From Acanthaster planci (Eukaryota; Echinodermata; Asteroidea; Valvatida; Acanthasteridae), in assembly GCF_001949145.1 (NCBI RefSeq), contig NW_019091404.1:1060077-1124076 (forward strand): a stretch of DNA of 64,000 bases. Direction: 5' to 3'. Under the pieces are notes generated by a model. It worked only from the letters and a program-made list of their open reading frames with translations, had not been told where the DNA came from and searched no databases. A program made the translations under genes and the position numbers. How positions within the stretch are numbered: position 1 is the stretch's first letter; the number at the start of each line of letters is the position of its first letter. Of the stretch, positions 1 to 14,007 are shown piece after piece.

Positions 1-30
1 TCTAGAGATGTCCTGATTATTTTCCTCTCC

Positions 31-151
31 AGAGCCTTTGCATGGTAGCCATCTTGCAGGGAATTTGCTTGTTCCACAGGGAAACCTCCTTTGTGGAAAC
101 CCTTTGGAGCAAACACACAGGCCTGCAATATGGCAGCCACGTAAACCCTCT
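31..151. repeat. Palindromic MITE, family A, copy 1
   Basis: The left arm starts agagcctttgcatggtagcc and the right arm is its imperfect reverse complement ending tggcagccacgtaaaccctct. The arms continue inward (gcttgttccacagg against cctttggagcaaac), so the whole unit can fold into one long hairpin. A second copy lies at 46967-47090. No coding capacity. Confidence 0.75.
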
Positions 152-3100
152 ATTCTACACAAGTTTGAAAAGTGAGTGCAGCGATGCGATTATGTAACAC
201 ATAATGCATTGTGGGCCTTGTCAGTAACTTCCTGGTTTGCTGGCCCGCAGTTGCCAAGATTTTGGAAGTCGTTTGAATGTCACTGACCGAGGATCAAATA
301 CTTGAAAGGTGCACTGAAGGAAAAAAAAAAGCAAACTGAACAATGACAAGGTTTTGAATAGAAGCGTTGGAATGCACAATTAAGCAAGGCAATCAGATTA
401 TGACTGGGACAACACCATTCATAATCTGACAGATACAGGCCACACAAAATGCGTGCGCTTGGCATCCACGATGGACACTAATAAATGCAACACGTGCCAC
501 TTGCTTTTCATGGCAGAAATTTGGAATAGTGCCAATATTTGTTTGCTTGGAGGGGAGGGAAGGGAAATTGAGGCAAGCTACTGTTGACCACTTGAGGGGG
601 GAGGGATACAGGTGAAATTAAAGGGCATTACTTGATTGTTAGTAGGTGTTTCATCAGAGGGTAAAAAATGACAGTTGGGTTGGCGGGCTTCTTGTCAAAT
701 CCTCCAGGTGCTTGAGAAAAGGCTCCTAAGGTCTGGCATTGTGACCAGTCTGAAGGGAAGGATGGTGGTCAGCACCCTGGGGGAGATACATGTTTACACT
801 GTACATGTATATAGAGTCAATGCATGCTGGGAAAGAGACACTTTGCTTCAAAAATAACTGAACGAAAAGAAAAATACATTTTACAATTACTGTTTAAACA
901 TCCAAGACAAAAACGAGCAGATCTTTTTCTTGGTCTACTCCAACTAACCAACAATTTGCCAAAATCCGACACCTACCCACTGTGTCTTTTACACAGGGCT
1001 CAGTGTCGGGGCAGCAAGAGTGTACAATATTCAAATTGGGAAGAAAATACCGAAGAAAATGTACTTTAAGAAATCGAACGGTTTCAACAGGCCTGAAGTT
1101 ACTCAACATCGGAAAGTGATCTTTTCTTGATGATTTTGCAGGCCTGAGAGAGCCGGAAAAACCTTGCTTAATGTCCCTTCTGTCATTTCAAATATAACTC
1201 ACTGTCATTGGTCAATCCTCACAGAATCTCTAGGGCATTTGGGTAAATCTCTGTTTGGATCTGAAATGTCAGGCTTTCTACAAGTAACTCGCAGAGCTTT
1301 ACATTTTCAGTCAACTCAGTAGTGGCTAGTATAAAAGCAATAACAGAACTTCCAAATGCAGTGCTTGTCAATGGCCTTCCCTGGATGTGGTTAAATCGGC
1401 TTAAAGCTTTGGTATGAGCTAATCGTCCACTTCAAACATAAATACACAAAATTTGATAAAGTCCTATTTACCTTTCAAGGGTCAGATGAAAAGATGACCT
1501 TAGAATGAGACCATACATGTTTTGGTCAATTATTTGGTCAATTTGAAGCTTTTGGAGTGAGAATTTAATTGGTAGCTGTCAGGGATCTTGCCGTACTTGA
1601 TATGCCATTCTGTAAATGTCATTTTTAAGAGTGGGAAGGCCGTTTAACATGAAAATCCTCAATTTTGTTAGGCGGGATCAGCCGGATTATCTAAAATGGT
1701 ACTTTTGTTGTTCCCCCACTTGCACAAGTTAAGCCAGGCTCGCTGAGGAGAAAGTCTAAATCTATGAATATCTGGGCCGTGCCGGCACAATCCCTCATCT
1801 GGACAAATTCTACAAAAGGGGCACCATTATCGCAACCTATTCAAACAGTTCGGGCATTTCTAATAAATCCTAGACCTGTGACAGCGATGATCAAGCGGAG
1901 AAAGGACAGAAAGGATAATCATCAATAAGCCTAAATATCAAAGGATTTTAATTCAAAAACTCCAAAATACAGGAACACAGAGATGTGGTCATCTATTCAA
2001 ATAATAGATCTCCACCAAAATTAAGATACCTATTCAACATAAACAGCTGAAAGTGTATCAAGTGGTTTTTGAAGCACAGATTAAAGGGCGACAAGGAGCA
2101 CCCGGCTTAATCGGAAGAAATTTCAAGTGGTATCGCTACGGAACGGTTGAGAAAAGTTGAAAAGGCTGGCAAAGCTGAGGGGCTGAAAAAGCTTAAAATG
2201 TGCTTTGTTTGAAGGCACCTGCAGCTTCAGACGACACACAAAACCACAAGAGAGATTGACAGACAGAACAAAGGAAACAAAAACAGAACAGGACAGATGA
2301 GGAGGAATGCCTTGGAACTCTTCCCACCTTCTGACTCCAAAAGTAGCTTCCAATTTAGCTGCAGAAAATTTATTACTCAATCACAAAATCAAAACTCAAA
2401 TCTTATCTGGAGGAGAAGCTTTCCAAACCTTTCAAGTCTCAACGCCATCTTTGTAGCTGTGCACAATCAAACTAGGCACACACTAGTATTGTTGTAAATA
2501 GGAAACAGGTGTAGTTGTTGGTAAAATGTTCAACATTTGCGTGTCTTTTGCTCATCTAATTAAGCACATCAATTTTGGTCCAAACAAGATAAAATATCTA
2601 CTGTTGGAATGTAATGTTGCCATGGAGATGGAGGTAGATCCTTGGTCTGGGATTTCACCTTCAGACAAGCATGCATTACCAGTACCTGGAAACGGAGTAC
2701 AATCCTAATGGTATTAAAATTCAAGTCTTGAGTCGAGAAATTAAAAGGCAGCAGGACCCAAGAACAGACTATTGACAGACTCAGTGATGCTGAAGATATC
2801 CTTGCTCATTGACATTGGCATCAGCAAGGACCCCAATCGAGGACAAGATCTATATCGAAATGGCCTTCCTCAGGTGGTTTTTATTGAATCCCCGAAGCCT
2901 GGAATTCAAGACATTGGTTGTCTGCGGGACTGGTGAGGTTACGACATTGAAATTCCTCTTGCTGCCATCCATGAGGAGGAATGAAGGATGTTGAGACAAG
3001 ATGTCTTCTGTGATTCATGAGGTAAAGGGGAGAGGGAGATGGGATCGTTTAATGTACAAGATCAAAGGATCTTCTTCTCTAAGGGCTGATTTATTCTCTT

Positions 3101-6100
3101 CAAACTTCTCCAAATCTCCTCTTCATTAAACAGATGCACGTAACATAACCAAAGGAAAGTTATGAACAAGGGCAAACTTTCCCAGTTTTTGTCTAAAACT
3201 TTCCAAATATATGCCCTTAATATCTTTCCTCCCCAATTTTTTTTTCCTCTGCAATTTATTTCCACTGGCCAGCGATTGCGAGATCTTTCTGATTATCTAG
3301 CTCTCACAGTGAATGTTAGCCGTTGTCTGAAACAATTTCTGTCTGGAACCACAAACAGGCGTCTCTGTGACCTGCAGCTACTGAGGCGGTCATGAGCAAG
3401 TAGGTCAAAGCTGGCAAGGTTCCGACGCTGGAATTTTCGGGGTTTGTAAGAGCAAGGGTTGTGTTTGGGCTCACTGAGCAAACACCACAGATGAGGGACA
3501 GCAAAATCCCCCTGCAAGCAATTAGAAGAGATGCCATCCCAAGGAAATCACCGAGCATGAATTGTTTCTTGAGAATGGCCCAAAAGCCGACACTAGGCTA
3601 CAGTCCTTCAGACAGTTCTTAAAGACAGAGATTGGATTTAACCCTTAACATGCTGCTTAAATCTGCTTCTTGTCTGTAAGGTGGCAACGAAAGCACTCAA
3701 TAAGCAGCACACGCTAATGACTGTTCACTCTTACAGTACAAAGGACTGTGGTTTTTTGAACCATGACGTAATAATCTTTTAAACAATGTACTCCTTTGTT
3801 GGGGAGGGGGACTTTATACTCCACATAATGCACATTCCCTTCCCTTACTGCTCGTTTCCCTTATTCCACTGTTAAGAAAGCCGAAAGCCCCAAAATACAA
3901 AATACAGTAGGCCTCATCGAGAAATTTGACAAAAATAAGTCATTTCAGTCGTTTCTGCACATGGTCCCCAGCGACCCGAGGTCTCACAGCCGCAACACAA
4001 CCACGTGCTGCTGCAGGTGTTCTTTGCCAATACTCTACAGAGCCTGATTCCCGGACTCCCAGCTCCCAAGTAACCTCAAACCACACGTGTCCCTCTTCAT
4101 CTCCCGGACTCCAGCAGTACATAGGACAGGGACCGATACTCCTGACTCCTCTGCCCAGTTGATGCTGTAAATCATCTCCAACATGTTTCTCGTGACATAG
4201 GTGTGGAATCGCCTTCTCAGCCCACGTCATCAATCAATCCCTAACACATTCCTCAATGCATATCTGGCATGCTTCACATTGGTGAAATCTACAGCAGGAC
4301 TCCCACTTGGGGCGTCTTTCATTGGCACTTCAGACACAACCAATACATTACATGCTGTGTGTTTGGAAAACTGCTGCATATTGAAACCAGAAAGACTGCT
4401 CTATAGTCTTGATTTCACAAGGTTTAAGGCAACTGCTCCACCACTTTGTTTCTCAAGGTTTTTCAAAAATGGAGGGAAGTTCTTTAAGAATATTTAAAAA
4501 CTCAAGAAGAAATTGTTGTTCACTTGACAGTTTTTGGTGTCTTTGTTGACTGGCGGTGAGAATTCCAACTTTGAATACATCACAGACAATTGGTTTGTTG
4601 AAGACACAGTTCGCCTAAGAAATTCAGCACCAGCTGTGGTTCAACTGTTGGGCAGTGTCTCCATCATCTGGCTCTGGCTAATACACCTACAGTATCTATG
4701 GCAAGTGAGCAGTAGCCACAAGCCAGTGTCCCCATAGGGTCCTATGTAATTACAGCCACATCCACAAACTTTCAGATACTAGCTTCAATGCGAAGTGCCT
4801 TCAGCTCAAGTCAGCTCCTGACAAGGAGCTACGGAATACGGAATGATGGCTACTTTGTCCTCAGGATACAAGACCTACTAGACCTTACACCAAGGCTAAA
4901 ATCGTAAGAGCTGCAGGGCACCAGCTTCAAAATACTCCACAGAGAATTCTACAGATCAGTGTGCCCTTCTTTGGTGAAATGCATTGCCAGTGACACACCG
5001 TTAACCCCATTAAACCCCCATCTAACAAAATTACTCAGACCACTCCCGAACCCATCATTATCAAATTAGAAAACTTACAGACTGAAAAGGATCAAAAAGG
5101 GTCCAAACAAAACAATGGCAGTGAATGATCTAGCTTGACCTCCATTGACCCCTGAGAGTGTTGAGTGATTGGCTAATATGCCCGAAGGATCAATGGATCT
5201 TCAGAGATTTTTTTTTTCTGGCTGGGGAACAGGTCTAAAACTGTGCCTTAAAGTTAAAAGTGATGTGAAGTCATCATCTGCCTTGGAAAAAGGGACTGCT
5301 TGATCTCATGTGACCTTGAATGACCCCAAATGACCTCTCAAAATTGGCAGAGCCCTTGATCCAAAAGAAGAAATTACTTTTTGGGTAAGGACACATTTTC
5401 TCCTAGGTCCTTCTGTGCAGTGGAATGCCATTCCTGATTGGTGGAGCAAAGTCCAAGGGGGGGACACATTCTGTGAATCGATTGTAATAGTCATCACTGT
5501 CTCTAGGACAAAGCTACAGTTTCCAAAGTCTTGCCCCATAACAAAAGCAAGAATGTCTATCATCACCTACAGATAAAACCTCAGTCTTGGTTTCAAGACC
5601 TTCCTTTTATTCCGCTGTCACACTGAATCGCATTATACACCACACACTACACACATATCACATCACAGCACCGCAAAAGGCGTCTTGGACCCAAGACTAA
5701 TTGTAACATTGCATATTTCATCATGCATGCAATGTACTGAATGTAAACAGATTAAAACGCTTTTATGACGAACAGTGTCCTAGGAAGGACATGCTTCGTA
5801 AGGCGCATCTAGACTCCGAAACTTTTAATTAAAAACTTATGACATCTGCACGTTTAGTAAGCCCAAATATCAACGCAGAACTTCACACCAAGTTCCACAG
5901 GAGTTACGGTATCAAAAATGCTGTTGCTACCAAGCCCAGCCCAGCCAGTGGCAGATTCTCTTCAGCTCAGAAATATTCTTCTGTCTGGTCACTGGCCGAT
6001 ACTGTTTTCACCGATGGAAAACATCTGTACACCTTCCTGGTAACTCAACCTCCCCAAGCTACCGTTTTTAATGTGTTCATAACCCCAGACTTCCGATTTG

Positions 6101-7086
6101 AAAAGAAAAAAAAAATTTCTTCCACCTGTTTAGGGCTGCAACAATAACTAAGAAAAAAAAAAAAGGGGGGGGGTTGAATGCGGACAAATTATGCTCGAAA
6201 ATCCAATTTTTTACGCTGGTTTTCACAGGTACAAAGCACTCACAGAGCATGCTTCAATGTTGGTCCCCCAGCTCAACCACTGTTCCTCTTTCTACACAGT
6301 TCACTTTTCCTTAGGTAGAAATATAATCCTGAGAAAACATATTGGATATATTCAGCCAAGGCAAGAAAAAAAATTCCATTGCCCCCACAAGCTCTTTTTT
6401 TTATTAGGTGAGTTTTGGATTACTGCTGTGCTTCGGGGCATTTGTGCAGGTTGGCTTTCCGCTGTTATTGAGGCAGCTGTGAAGTTTGATCCATATTAAA
6501 TTAACTGGCCATTTCCCATTTCTATTTTGGCCCAAATTGTCATGATCCGTTTTCATTTTTAAATCAACAAATAAAACCAGAATTGCCGCTGGATAGTTCT
6601 CTGTAACAGAAAAAAAATGGAGTGGGAAACAAGAACACTGAAATGCTGAAGAGAATCCTAGGTGGGAAAAAAAGTGGGGATACCAGGGATTAATAAAAAA
6701 ACTCACACATACACAAGTGAGATCATCGCAATAAGCCTTTTGCAAGTTAAATTTGAATCAAATCTGGTACACTGATTTACCTGACCACCATCGCCGGAAT
6801 GGACTGGTTCTTTTATGCCCTTCGTCTCCACTGAAAACAGCGTATTGGTTCAAGGTGTCTCTTTATGTAACTAGGCAAAAGCTTGCTCCAAATCAGGAGG
6901 CATAGCAACAGTGTGCTTAGTATGGAGAATTCAAATTGTTATGTTCATGTGAATTCGAAGAATGCAGTGTACCAGATTTTATTCAAATTTAACTAACCAA
7001 AAAATTATTTTTGGAACTTTTTCAGTGATACTTGGAATGTTCAGTTTGCCTGCACGAATGGAGAAACAAAACAGGATCAACTAGGG

Positions 7087-7180
7087 ATGGTGGCCGTGGA
7101 GGGACATCAAACATCGCAAATATCTTTGCAAATATTTGCAAAGATATTTGCAATGTCTGATGTCCCTCCAGGGCCACCAT
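7087..7180. repeat. Near-perfect 94-bp palindrome
   Basis: The arms read atggtggccgtggagggaca and its reverse complement, meeting at a centre of GCAAATATTTGC. Only a few mismatches separate the arms, so it is either a young MITE or under structural constraint. Confidence 0.8.
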
Positions 7181-9310
7181 AACTAAGGACAGTTGCACTG
7201 AGCGAGTGGCACTGAAGATTGAATATTCTTATTTTTAACCCCTCCATATGTAGCAAGTATGAAGTGACTAGATAAGGCTGTCAAGCTATGGGGTAAAATC
7301 TAGAGGGATCTGAGTTTTTTTCTTCACGTTCATTCCCTGAAAAATGATCAATGAAAATGATTCGGAAGAGAAACACCGTCCACTAAAAACAGCACCGATT
7401 GGCCGTTCACAAAGGAGAATCTCCAGCTTCTTTTCAGTTGTTGTCTGCATCATGCATGCCAAGTTTACCAAACAGCTCCCATTACCAGGGGAAAATATAT
7501 CTATACAAGCATTGGGGGAGACACTGCATACGTGCAGGTGCCGGTAACTAATACTGACCACAGTTTTTGTCATATGGGAAAAACCTGGCATTCCAGACAG
7601 TTTCCCAGAGAGAGCGGCGACCATTCTTAATTGAAACAAGCAGTGCAATCACCAGACCTTTCAGCGAATTCCAAGTTTTCAGACTCTACCGAAACAATTC
7701 CACATCGATGGGGGAGAAACGTCTGCACAATCCCCCCCCCCCAATTTCCTGACAAGCCCCCCAAAAATGAAACCAGAAATAGCCCAGAGTAACTTGATAT
7801 ATGTAATAATGTGCACAGGAAACCCTAGCGGATTTCAAAGATCCCCGGGGCCAAATCCTCGCAGGCATCACGATAATCCTCCATAAAGCTCTTCAAATCC
7901 TGATTAACTTTGGAATTTGGGGCCCGTGGCAAAAGTTTCGGTCGATGGCATGCCATCTTGGGAATGTTGGTGAGGGGGAAATGAATGGGGAATACCTTGA
8001 GGTTGGGTACCAGTGATCGCTGGGAGGCCCGGTAATGATTCGGTTGAACAACGTGCCATACTTTTTGTAGATATCAAGTTCCAAAGTTGTGGATTCCAGG
8101 CAGCTTCAATTTACTGTTGACAAACTAGCGAGCAGTCTGCAGCACAGTCAGACAACTTTTCAGCAGCGTCTGACATCCAAGTTGAAGAAAAAAAAAATCC
8201 TGACAATCCCTGCCCAAAGTTGTCAGTCCAAGAAACACCCAGGCAAATGCAGTTTGGTTTTCAATTTTTAATCTCAGTACTGACTTTGTGAAACTGGAAG
8301 TCTAGGGTGGACATTTGAGACGGAAGAAGGCAACTGTTGCCAAAGATTTCCCACGCACGTGTGGGACGAGGGAACACAAAAGCGTAGCTGTTTATCACCC
8401 CTCGCAATCTCTTGTTTTTCACACCTCGGGAAGTTTTTCCCTCTTTGCACAATGCCCTCTCACGCTGTCATCATTCTCAGTACGACCCCTCAGGACGCCA
8501 CCCTGGTGATATCCCATGGGAGAGAGAGAGAGGGGGAACCAAACAACAGTGGAACCTAATTGTGAGGTTAAAAAATACCACCACCACCAAAAAAAAAAAA
8601 AAAAGAAAAAGAGAGAAAGAAAAAAAGTGGCATTTTGGCCGAAAAACATCAACCCGGCTAGCTTCCAAGGGGGTAAGACATTGAACCCTGCAACTCTGAA
8701 GCTTGCTCCTAATTTTTGTATTCTTTCGGGTGCCTGTCTTGAGGCGGTTTCTCACGGTGCTCGGAAAGCGTGCTGTGCTGGTGACACGATGGAAGTTTAA
8801 AGGCATCCCGCATTTGTCGGTTGGTGTCAGCTGGGGAGTGAGGTGGGGGGGGACAAAGTTGTCGAGCAAAACTGGTCAGTGTCAAGATGCAGATTGGATG
8901 CAAGGCAGGTATGCTAAAGATGGTGACAGAACTGCGAGACCTTTAAAAGCAAGACACAGCACAGCCTCCTATTAAAATCTCAGAGCCCCCTGGAAAATGT
9001 TTATCCCCTGTACAGTTTACCTTGGTTCACAGGTTGTAATTAATCATTTGCAATGCTGTCCATACTCTGCCAACACTTGAAGGAGAAGACACAAGTCGGG
9101 AGAAGTCTTAATTTCCCCCATCCATTTCAAGGACAAAAAGCAATGAATATGCAGAGGAGAAACAAATCAACTGAACTACACGTACAGTGTCGGAGGAAAA
9201 AGACAATCCAGTTTTAGAGCAGCAGGTTGGCAGACTGAGCGTAAAGCATGCCGTTTGTGTCTGGTCCCACACTGATTTTGCCCAAACCCAATTTGTTTTC
9301 AATACTGGCG

Positions 9311-9466
9311 ATTCACAATAATGCGCCACCAAGAGTTTGCAATGCGTTGGCCAATCATAACGCGCAAAATTTGTCGACCCTTTCCAACCGCGCAATGGGC
9401 CGACAAATTTCGCGCACTGTGATTGGCCAGCGAGTTGCAAACTCTTGGTGGCGCACTATTGATTTT
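9311..9466. repeat. Palindromic MITE-like element, about 156 bp
   Basis: Left arm with gcgccaccaagagtttgcaa, right arm with ttgcaaactcttggtggcgc; both also share the inner ggccaatca and aatttgtcg blocks in inverted order. The spacer is about 25 bp. It lies in the region without genes. Confidence 0.75.
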
Positions 9467-9788
9467 CACCTTTGGGAAACTGGAGTGTAGTAGCTGCTGC
9501 ACAAGATGACAATTAAGAGAAGAGGTGACATGGAACTGTTGAGCAAGTCAAGATAACTTTATTTCAAGACCCTTTAAAGATCCCAACTCACGCCTACCGC
9601 AAAACCTACCTCCAAACTATAACAACACTCCAAAAGAAAAAAGTTACACTATCCGACCCTTTGGCTGTCCAAAGCTCCTTAGCCTTGCTAATCCTGAAAG
9701 TCCCCCATTGTGGGCCATTGTGGCCACCGCCTAATTTCCCCTGACCCACCTGACACTCGGCCAAGGGCAACAAGAGTTTTGATTTGTA

Positions 9789-9820
9789 GAGGGGGGGGGG
9801 GAGGGGGAGAAGGGGGGAGA
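9789..9820 (+). repeat. G-rich tract with G-quadruplex potential
   Basis: Several runs of five or more G (up to eleven) are separated by single A or AGA. This meets the usual pattern for an intramolecular quadruplex. Confidence 0.6.
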
Positions 9821-12435
9821 TGGAACCCACTGATAGCATCCACTGAGATTAGGCACCCACGGACGTTGAACTTAGGGAATGCGGTCTGACACAGATCTTG
9901 GTGAGGAGGTTGAAGACCGCAGGATGTATTGCTGGTCAGCTTTGGTGCTTTTTTATCCTGCTTGCATTGTAGGCCTATATGTTGCCTAAATTCTTCACAA
10001 TGGGTACATTCTGTTAAGCATTCTTAAGAATCTGCAGCCGAAGTGCAACAGGATGAAATACAAGTCCTCTGTCCAATGCACTTGTGCAATGCAATGCAAT
10101 GCAAAACCTGCAGCTTGAGACGGTGAAAAGATGCGGTGTAACAAAGCCATGGAGGAGAACAGACTGGTACTCCGATTTTTCTCTCGTGTCATGTAGCCCT
10201 GACTTCTGTTTTCTGATTAAGGCCAGGCCCGAAAAGTCTAGTGCGACCTAAAAGGGTGTCACAGATGCCAAACACAAAATCTATCTTTCAACAATTTAAA
10301 AGAGCTTGAAGTTAATGCTTGAATGTCCGGACACCATGAAAAACTTTCTTTCAGAGGTACATGTACATCTGCTCAATGCACACTGACAGTGGTTTGTGAA
10401 GGAAACTTACAGCATCAGCATCTAGAGGGTGGTATATTGGATATGGGTAATTCCCTAAATTTGGGACCCAACTTGTGACATTTTTGGTGTCCTCCTCACG
10501 CGTGAAACCAATCGGTTTGTTGGCACCTTATACTGCAACAACTCAATTAAATATTTCGTCCATTTAACAGTTTATTAGGCAGCATACAAGCTTGTCTTTT
10601 TTACCACTTTCCTTTTTCCAAGTGTCTTTCTGTTGTAGTGTCAACCGATCTTCAAAAATTGTTTCATGTGTAAGGGGACACCAATAATGTCACACATCGG
10701 GCTCCATATTTATGGAATCACCTGTTTTCAAGGGAGACCTTTTTCCAGTTATTTGAATGTAGGGATATGGACACAAACCCTGCTCACCAGGATTTGTTGG
10801 TATCAAATAGGAATGCCACAACAACTCTTTCAGCAGTCTCTCGAATTATGAGACAACCTGCGAAATAATCCCATTGGCAATAGAAAAACCAAAGAAAAGT
10901 TACAACCTCAAATGATAAGCCTGAAGTTGCCCCTGAAGGGTTAATGTGGTGATTTTAACGATGCTGTCAAGCTAGGCTGTATGTACAATGTGCTCCAACT
11001 AGTACTTTTCTGAAAACTTTTGAATCTGTAGGGGAGTTGACCGTTCATCATTAAGTTGGAAAGCCATTTAAATGTAAAATGAGAGACCGGATTTCACACC
11101 AGCCTACTAAAGTATACAGAAAAAAAACCCCCAAAACTCAAATAACTCCCGAAAAGGGAACTTTTAAGGCTGCCGAAAACAGCCCACCTTCCTTGCTTCA
11201 AGCAGACATTCCTTAATTCAGACCGACAACTTGGGCACTGACACAAAGATATAAAGATGGAGCCAGCAAACCCCGTCCGAAATTGGGAATCCCGTTTTGG
11301 GTCCTCTGGAGGAGCTATCACAGTGGGGCCTCGAGGGCTGGCCTGGATATTCTACCAACTCCAGCCGACAACAAGTTTGGGAAAAAAGAAAAAGGCTAAT
11401 GCAGGAAGGTCCCCCTCTCTTGGAAATCAAAATAAATTCCCTAATGGAATCCGCGACAGCAGTCTGACAAGCCGATGCTGGCCCAAAGCGTATCATAATT
11501 TTTTGGGGGGATAACACAGCATACTCCTTTGGGACACGCATGCATGTTATCAAGCAGTTCTCGGAAACTGTCCAAATCCGGTACATCAACAGTTCATGCT
11601 GATTTCACTCTAAAAGTGTTCATTAAAGCTGCAGTTTTCAAATTACTAAATACCAGCACGCACAGAAAATCAACCCCGCCTTTTCACAAAACGGTAAGAG
11701 GAGAATAAAGCCTCCCGTCAATACAAAATGCAAGACAAAAGAAAAATTGGGCAGGTGGCTCATTCCAAAGCTGAGAATTTAACTCATTCCTCATTTAGAA
11801 CTGTTCTTGATAAACTGTTCTCATTAATTATGGGCACGCTGGGATCTTTCTGGATTTTGCAAATTATGCCTGACGTGTTTCTTCAGTGGTGCCTGCGTAT
11901 TTGACCGGTGCCAAATATCACCATGAAATAATTCAGAGCGTTTCCTCATTACCACGCACAGTTTTGTGGGTCAGGGTGGGCCTGAATTTGCTGGAATTAG
12001 ACCAGATTCTTCGAAATCAGTCACAGATACGAGTGAAAAATGTCAACATTCTCCAGTAGATGCTACGGGGAGAACATTAAGTCGGCACCTGATCCGGCAG
12101 GGAATTTCTGCAAATCGAAACTACAGATACATGGTACCGGTGCATGTCGGCTCAACTGACTAGCCAAACAAGCTCAGACGACATGGTCCAACGTTTCTTT
12201 GAAGTATGACCTACATAAAGAAATATTTTTCTAGACAGTGGAACAACAAGAAAGCGAAATCCTAATATTGAAATATGAGGGCCATTTTAATCAGGACAGT
12301 TTTCGAGATCATCTTGCGAATGTCAGGTGATCGCGTTCAAATTCGGCGAAACTTCTTAAGATGCCTCTGTGGGTAACAAGTTGTTTTGAGAATATGACTA
12401 TGCCTTCATTCCCCAGACTTCTTTGTTTGAAGAGT

Positions 12436-12455
12436 GAAGTACGGTACCGTACTTC
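12436..12455. repeat. Perfect 20-bp palindrome
   Basis: GAAGTACGGTACCGTACTTC is its own reverse complement with no spacer. No gene is adjacent. Confidence 0.7.
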
Positions 12456-13928
12456 GGAGACCCTGAAGTACTTCTAGGCCTCAGCTGCACCCGCGAGAAA
12501 AGGATGGTCTAAGAGTTATAAATGAGGTTTAGACCCGATCAGTTTTTATGGCCAGCTTCTCTGAATTCACAAATATGGGCCAAATGGTAAAAGTCACATA
12601 TGCTAGTTCAAAAGTTTGTTTCAATGAGGAGATGTCTGATTTCATTTGCAATGCAGCACTTTTGAGCTCAGTTGAGAATCAATCCAATTCTGCCAGGTTT
12701 TGATCTTTTTTAATCAAAAATGTTAAGCAGCGCTCAATTTTTCTTCTCGTTTACAAGGCACACGAAGATGAAAGTAACTATACACGACAGCAGGTATACA
12801 GGAAATTTCCACGTCATTCAACTAATCATCCACATATGCGAGTTATTTTTTTCCTTTTCAATTGTCGGCAGGGGCTCACAAAAGCGTGTGACCCCTGGCT
12901 AGATTGGATTTTCATTTCAAATATTAGCTTCTTTTCTCAATACCCATGGCCCGTCATTGTCCCAGCTGCCTGATTTATCACTCAACAGATTTATCACTGA
13001 TTGGAGGTAATGAAAATACCACAACCAAAAGGGGCAGTTTTCTTTTAATTCAACAAAACACTTTCTCACACCAGTCCTACTTAGATAGGAGTATATTTTG
13101 TCAAGACATGGCAGCTATATATGAGGCATCAACTTGATTAAGGAGGGGAGGAATTGTCCAAATGGGAAATATTTGTAAATATTTGCCCCCTTGAGTAACG
13201 CCCCGGCGGGCCCTTGCATGTGTTTGCCAATGAACGGTATTCGTGGGGGACCCAATTTCAGTCGGATTCCTCAAGGTAGTGTGTTCATTTGAAAGGGGTT
13301 AATCTAAAGAACCAGACTCTATTTCACCATTTCAATCTGACCCCCCAAATTACCTGGTACCATCCCATTAATGGTTTCAAATGTATACAAATATGTCCAG
13401 GATTACGACTGAAATTGGGTCTCCCGCGAATACAGTCTGTCGAATACACTCCTATTTCTGAAGCTCTACAAATGCGGAGCATTACTATAGTTGCTACATG
13501 AACACTTCCAAGGAGTAAAATCTCACGGAGCTCCGGAGACAACATCTCTGAAAAAATGTACCTGCCTAGCCAAATCAGCTTGGTACCAGTGACAAAACAG
13601 CAAGGGACTGCATGGCAGCTTGGGTGGGAAACCGTTGATTTTTGCTCAGCAGGTGTTTTGAGCACTCTTAGTTATTTCTATGCTCGGCCGCCCTATGCTA
13701 CTGACCCTTGTTGTGCGCCCAGAACTCGACTGTTTCCCTCTCATTGCAAGAAATGCACATTCAGCTGCAAAATGGTCGCGTGTCTACTTGAATGTGAGGA
13801 GCACATGCAAGTGATGTGTCCTTCCACAGTTCTCGGGAGAAATCCAAACAGCGCCACCTACAGTTCATGCAGAGTCCACGGTAAAAAAAAAAATGCTTAC
13901 AAAAACCTGACCAAACCAAACTAAAACT

Positions 13929-14007
13929 CCCATCAAGCCCAGCCCAGCCCAACCCAACTGAACCCAACCCAGCCAAGCCAAACCAAGCCAAGCCCAGCCC
14001 AACCCAC
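13929..14007. repeat. CCAAGCCCAGC-type minisatellite
   Basis: Degenerate 5- and 10-bp units of the form CCCAGCCCAAC/CCAAGCCAAA are repeated across about 80 bp. The Gly/Trp/Leu-rich ORF on the minus strand here is a product of the repeat, not a gene. Confidence 0.8.

Noticed and set aside
7286-7648. Minus-strand ORF with TTTEKKLEILL, tested as OPA1 last exon
   Set aside because: An acceptor with the right phase exists, but beyond EKLEI there is no match to the conserved OPA1 C-terminus and the tail is far too long.
7837-8110. Minus-strand stretches that look partly coding (ELDIYKKYGTLFNRII and NQDLKSFMEDYRDACEDL in different frames)
   Set aside because: They overlap in different frames, the only intron that could link them would be about 39 bp, and neither resembles the expected OPA1 end or a protein I can name.
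8477-8869. 130-codon minus-strand ORF with a Phe run
   Set aside because: It is carried by a poly-A/purine tract on the plus strand and has no homology.
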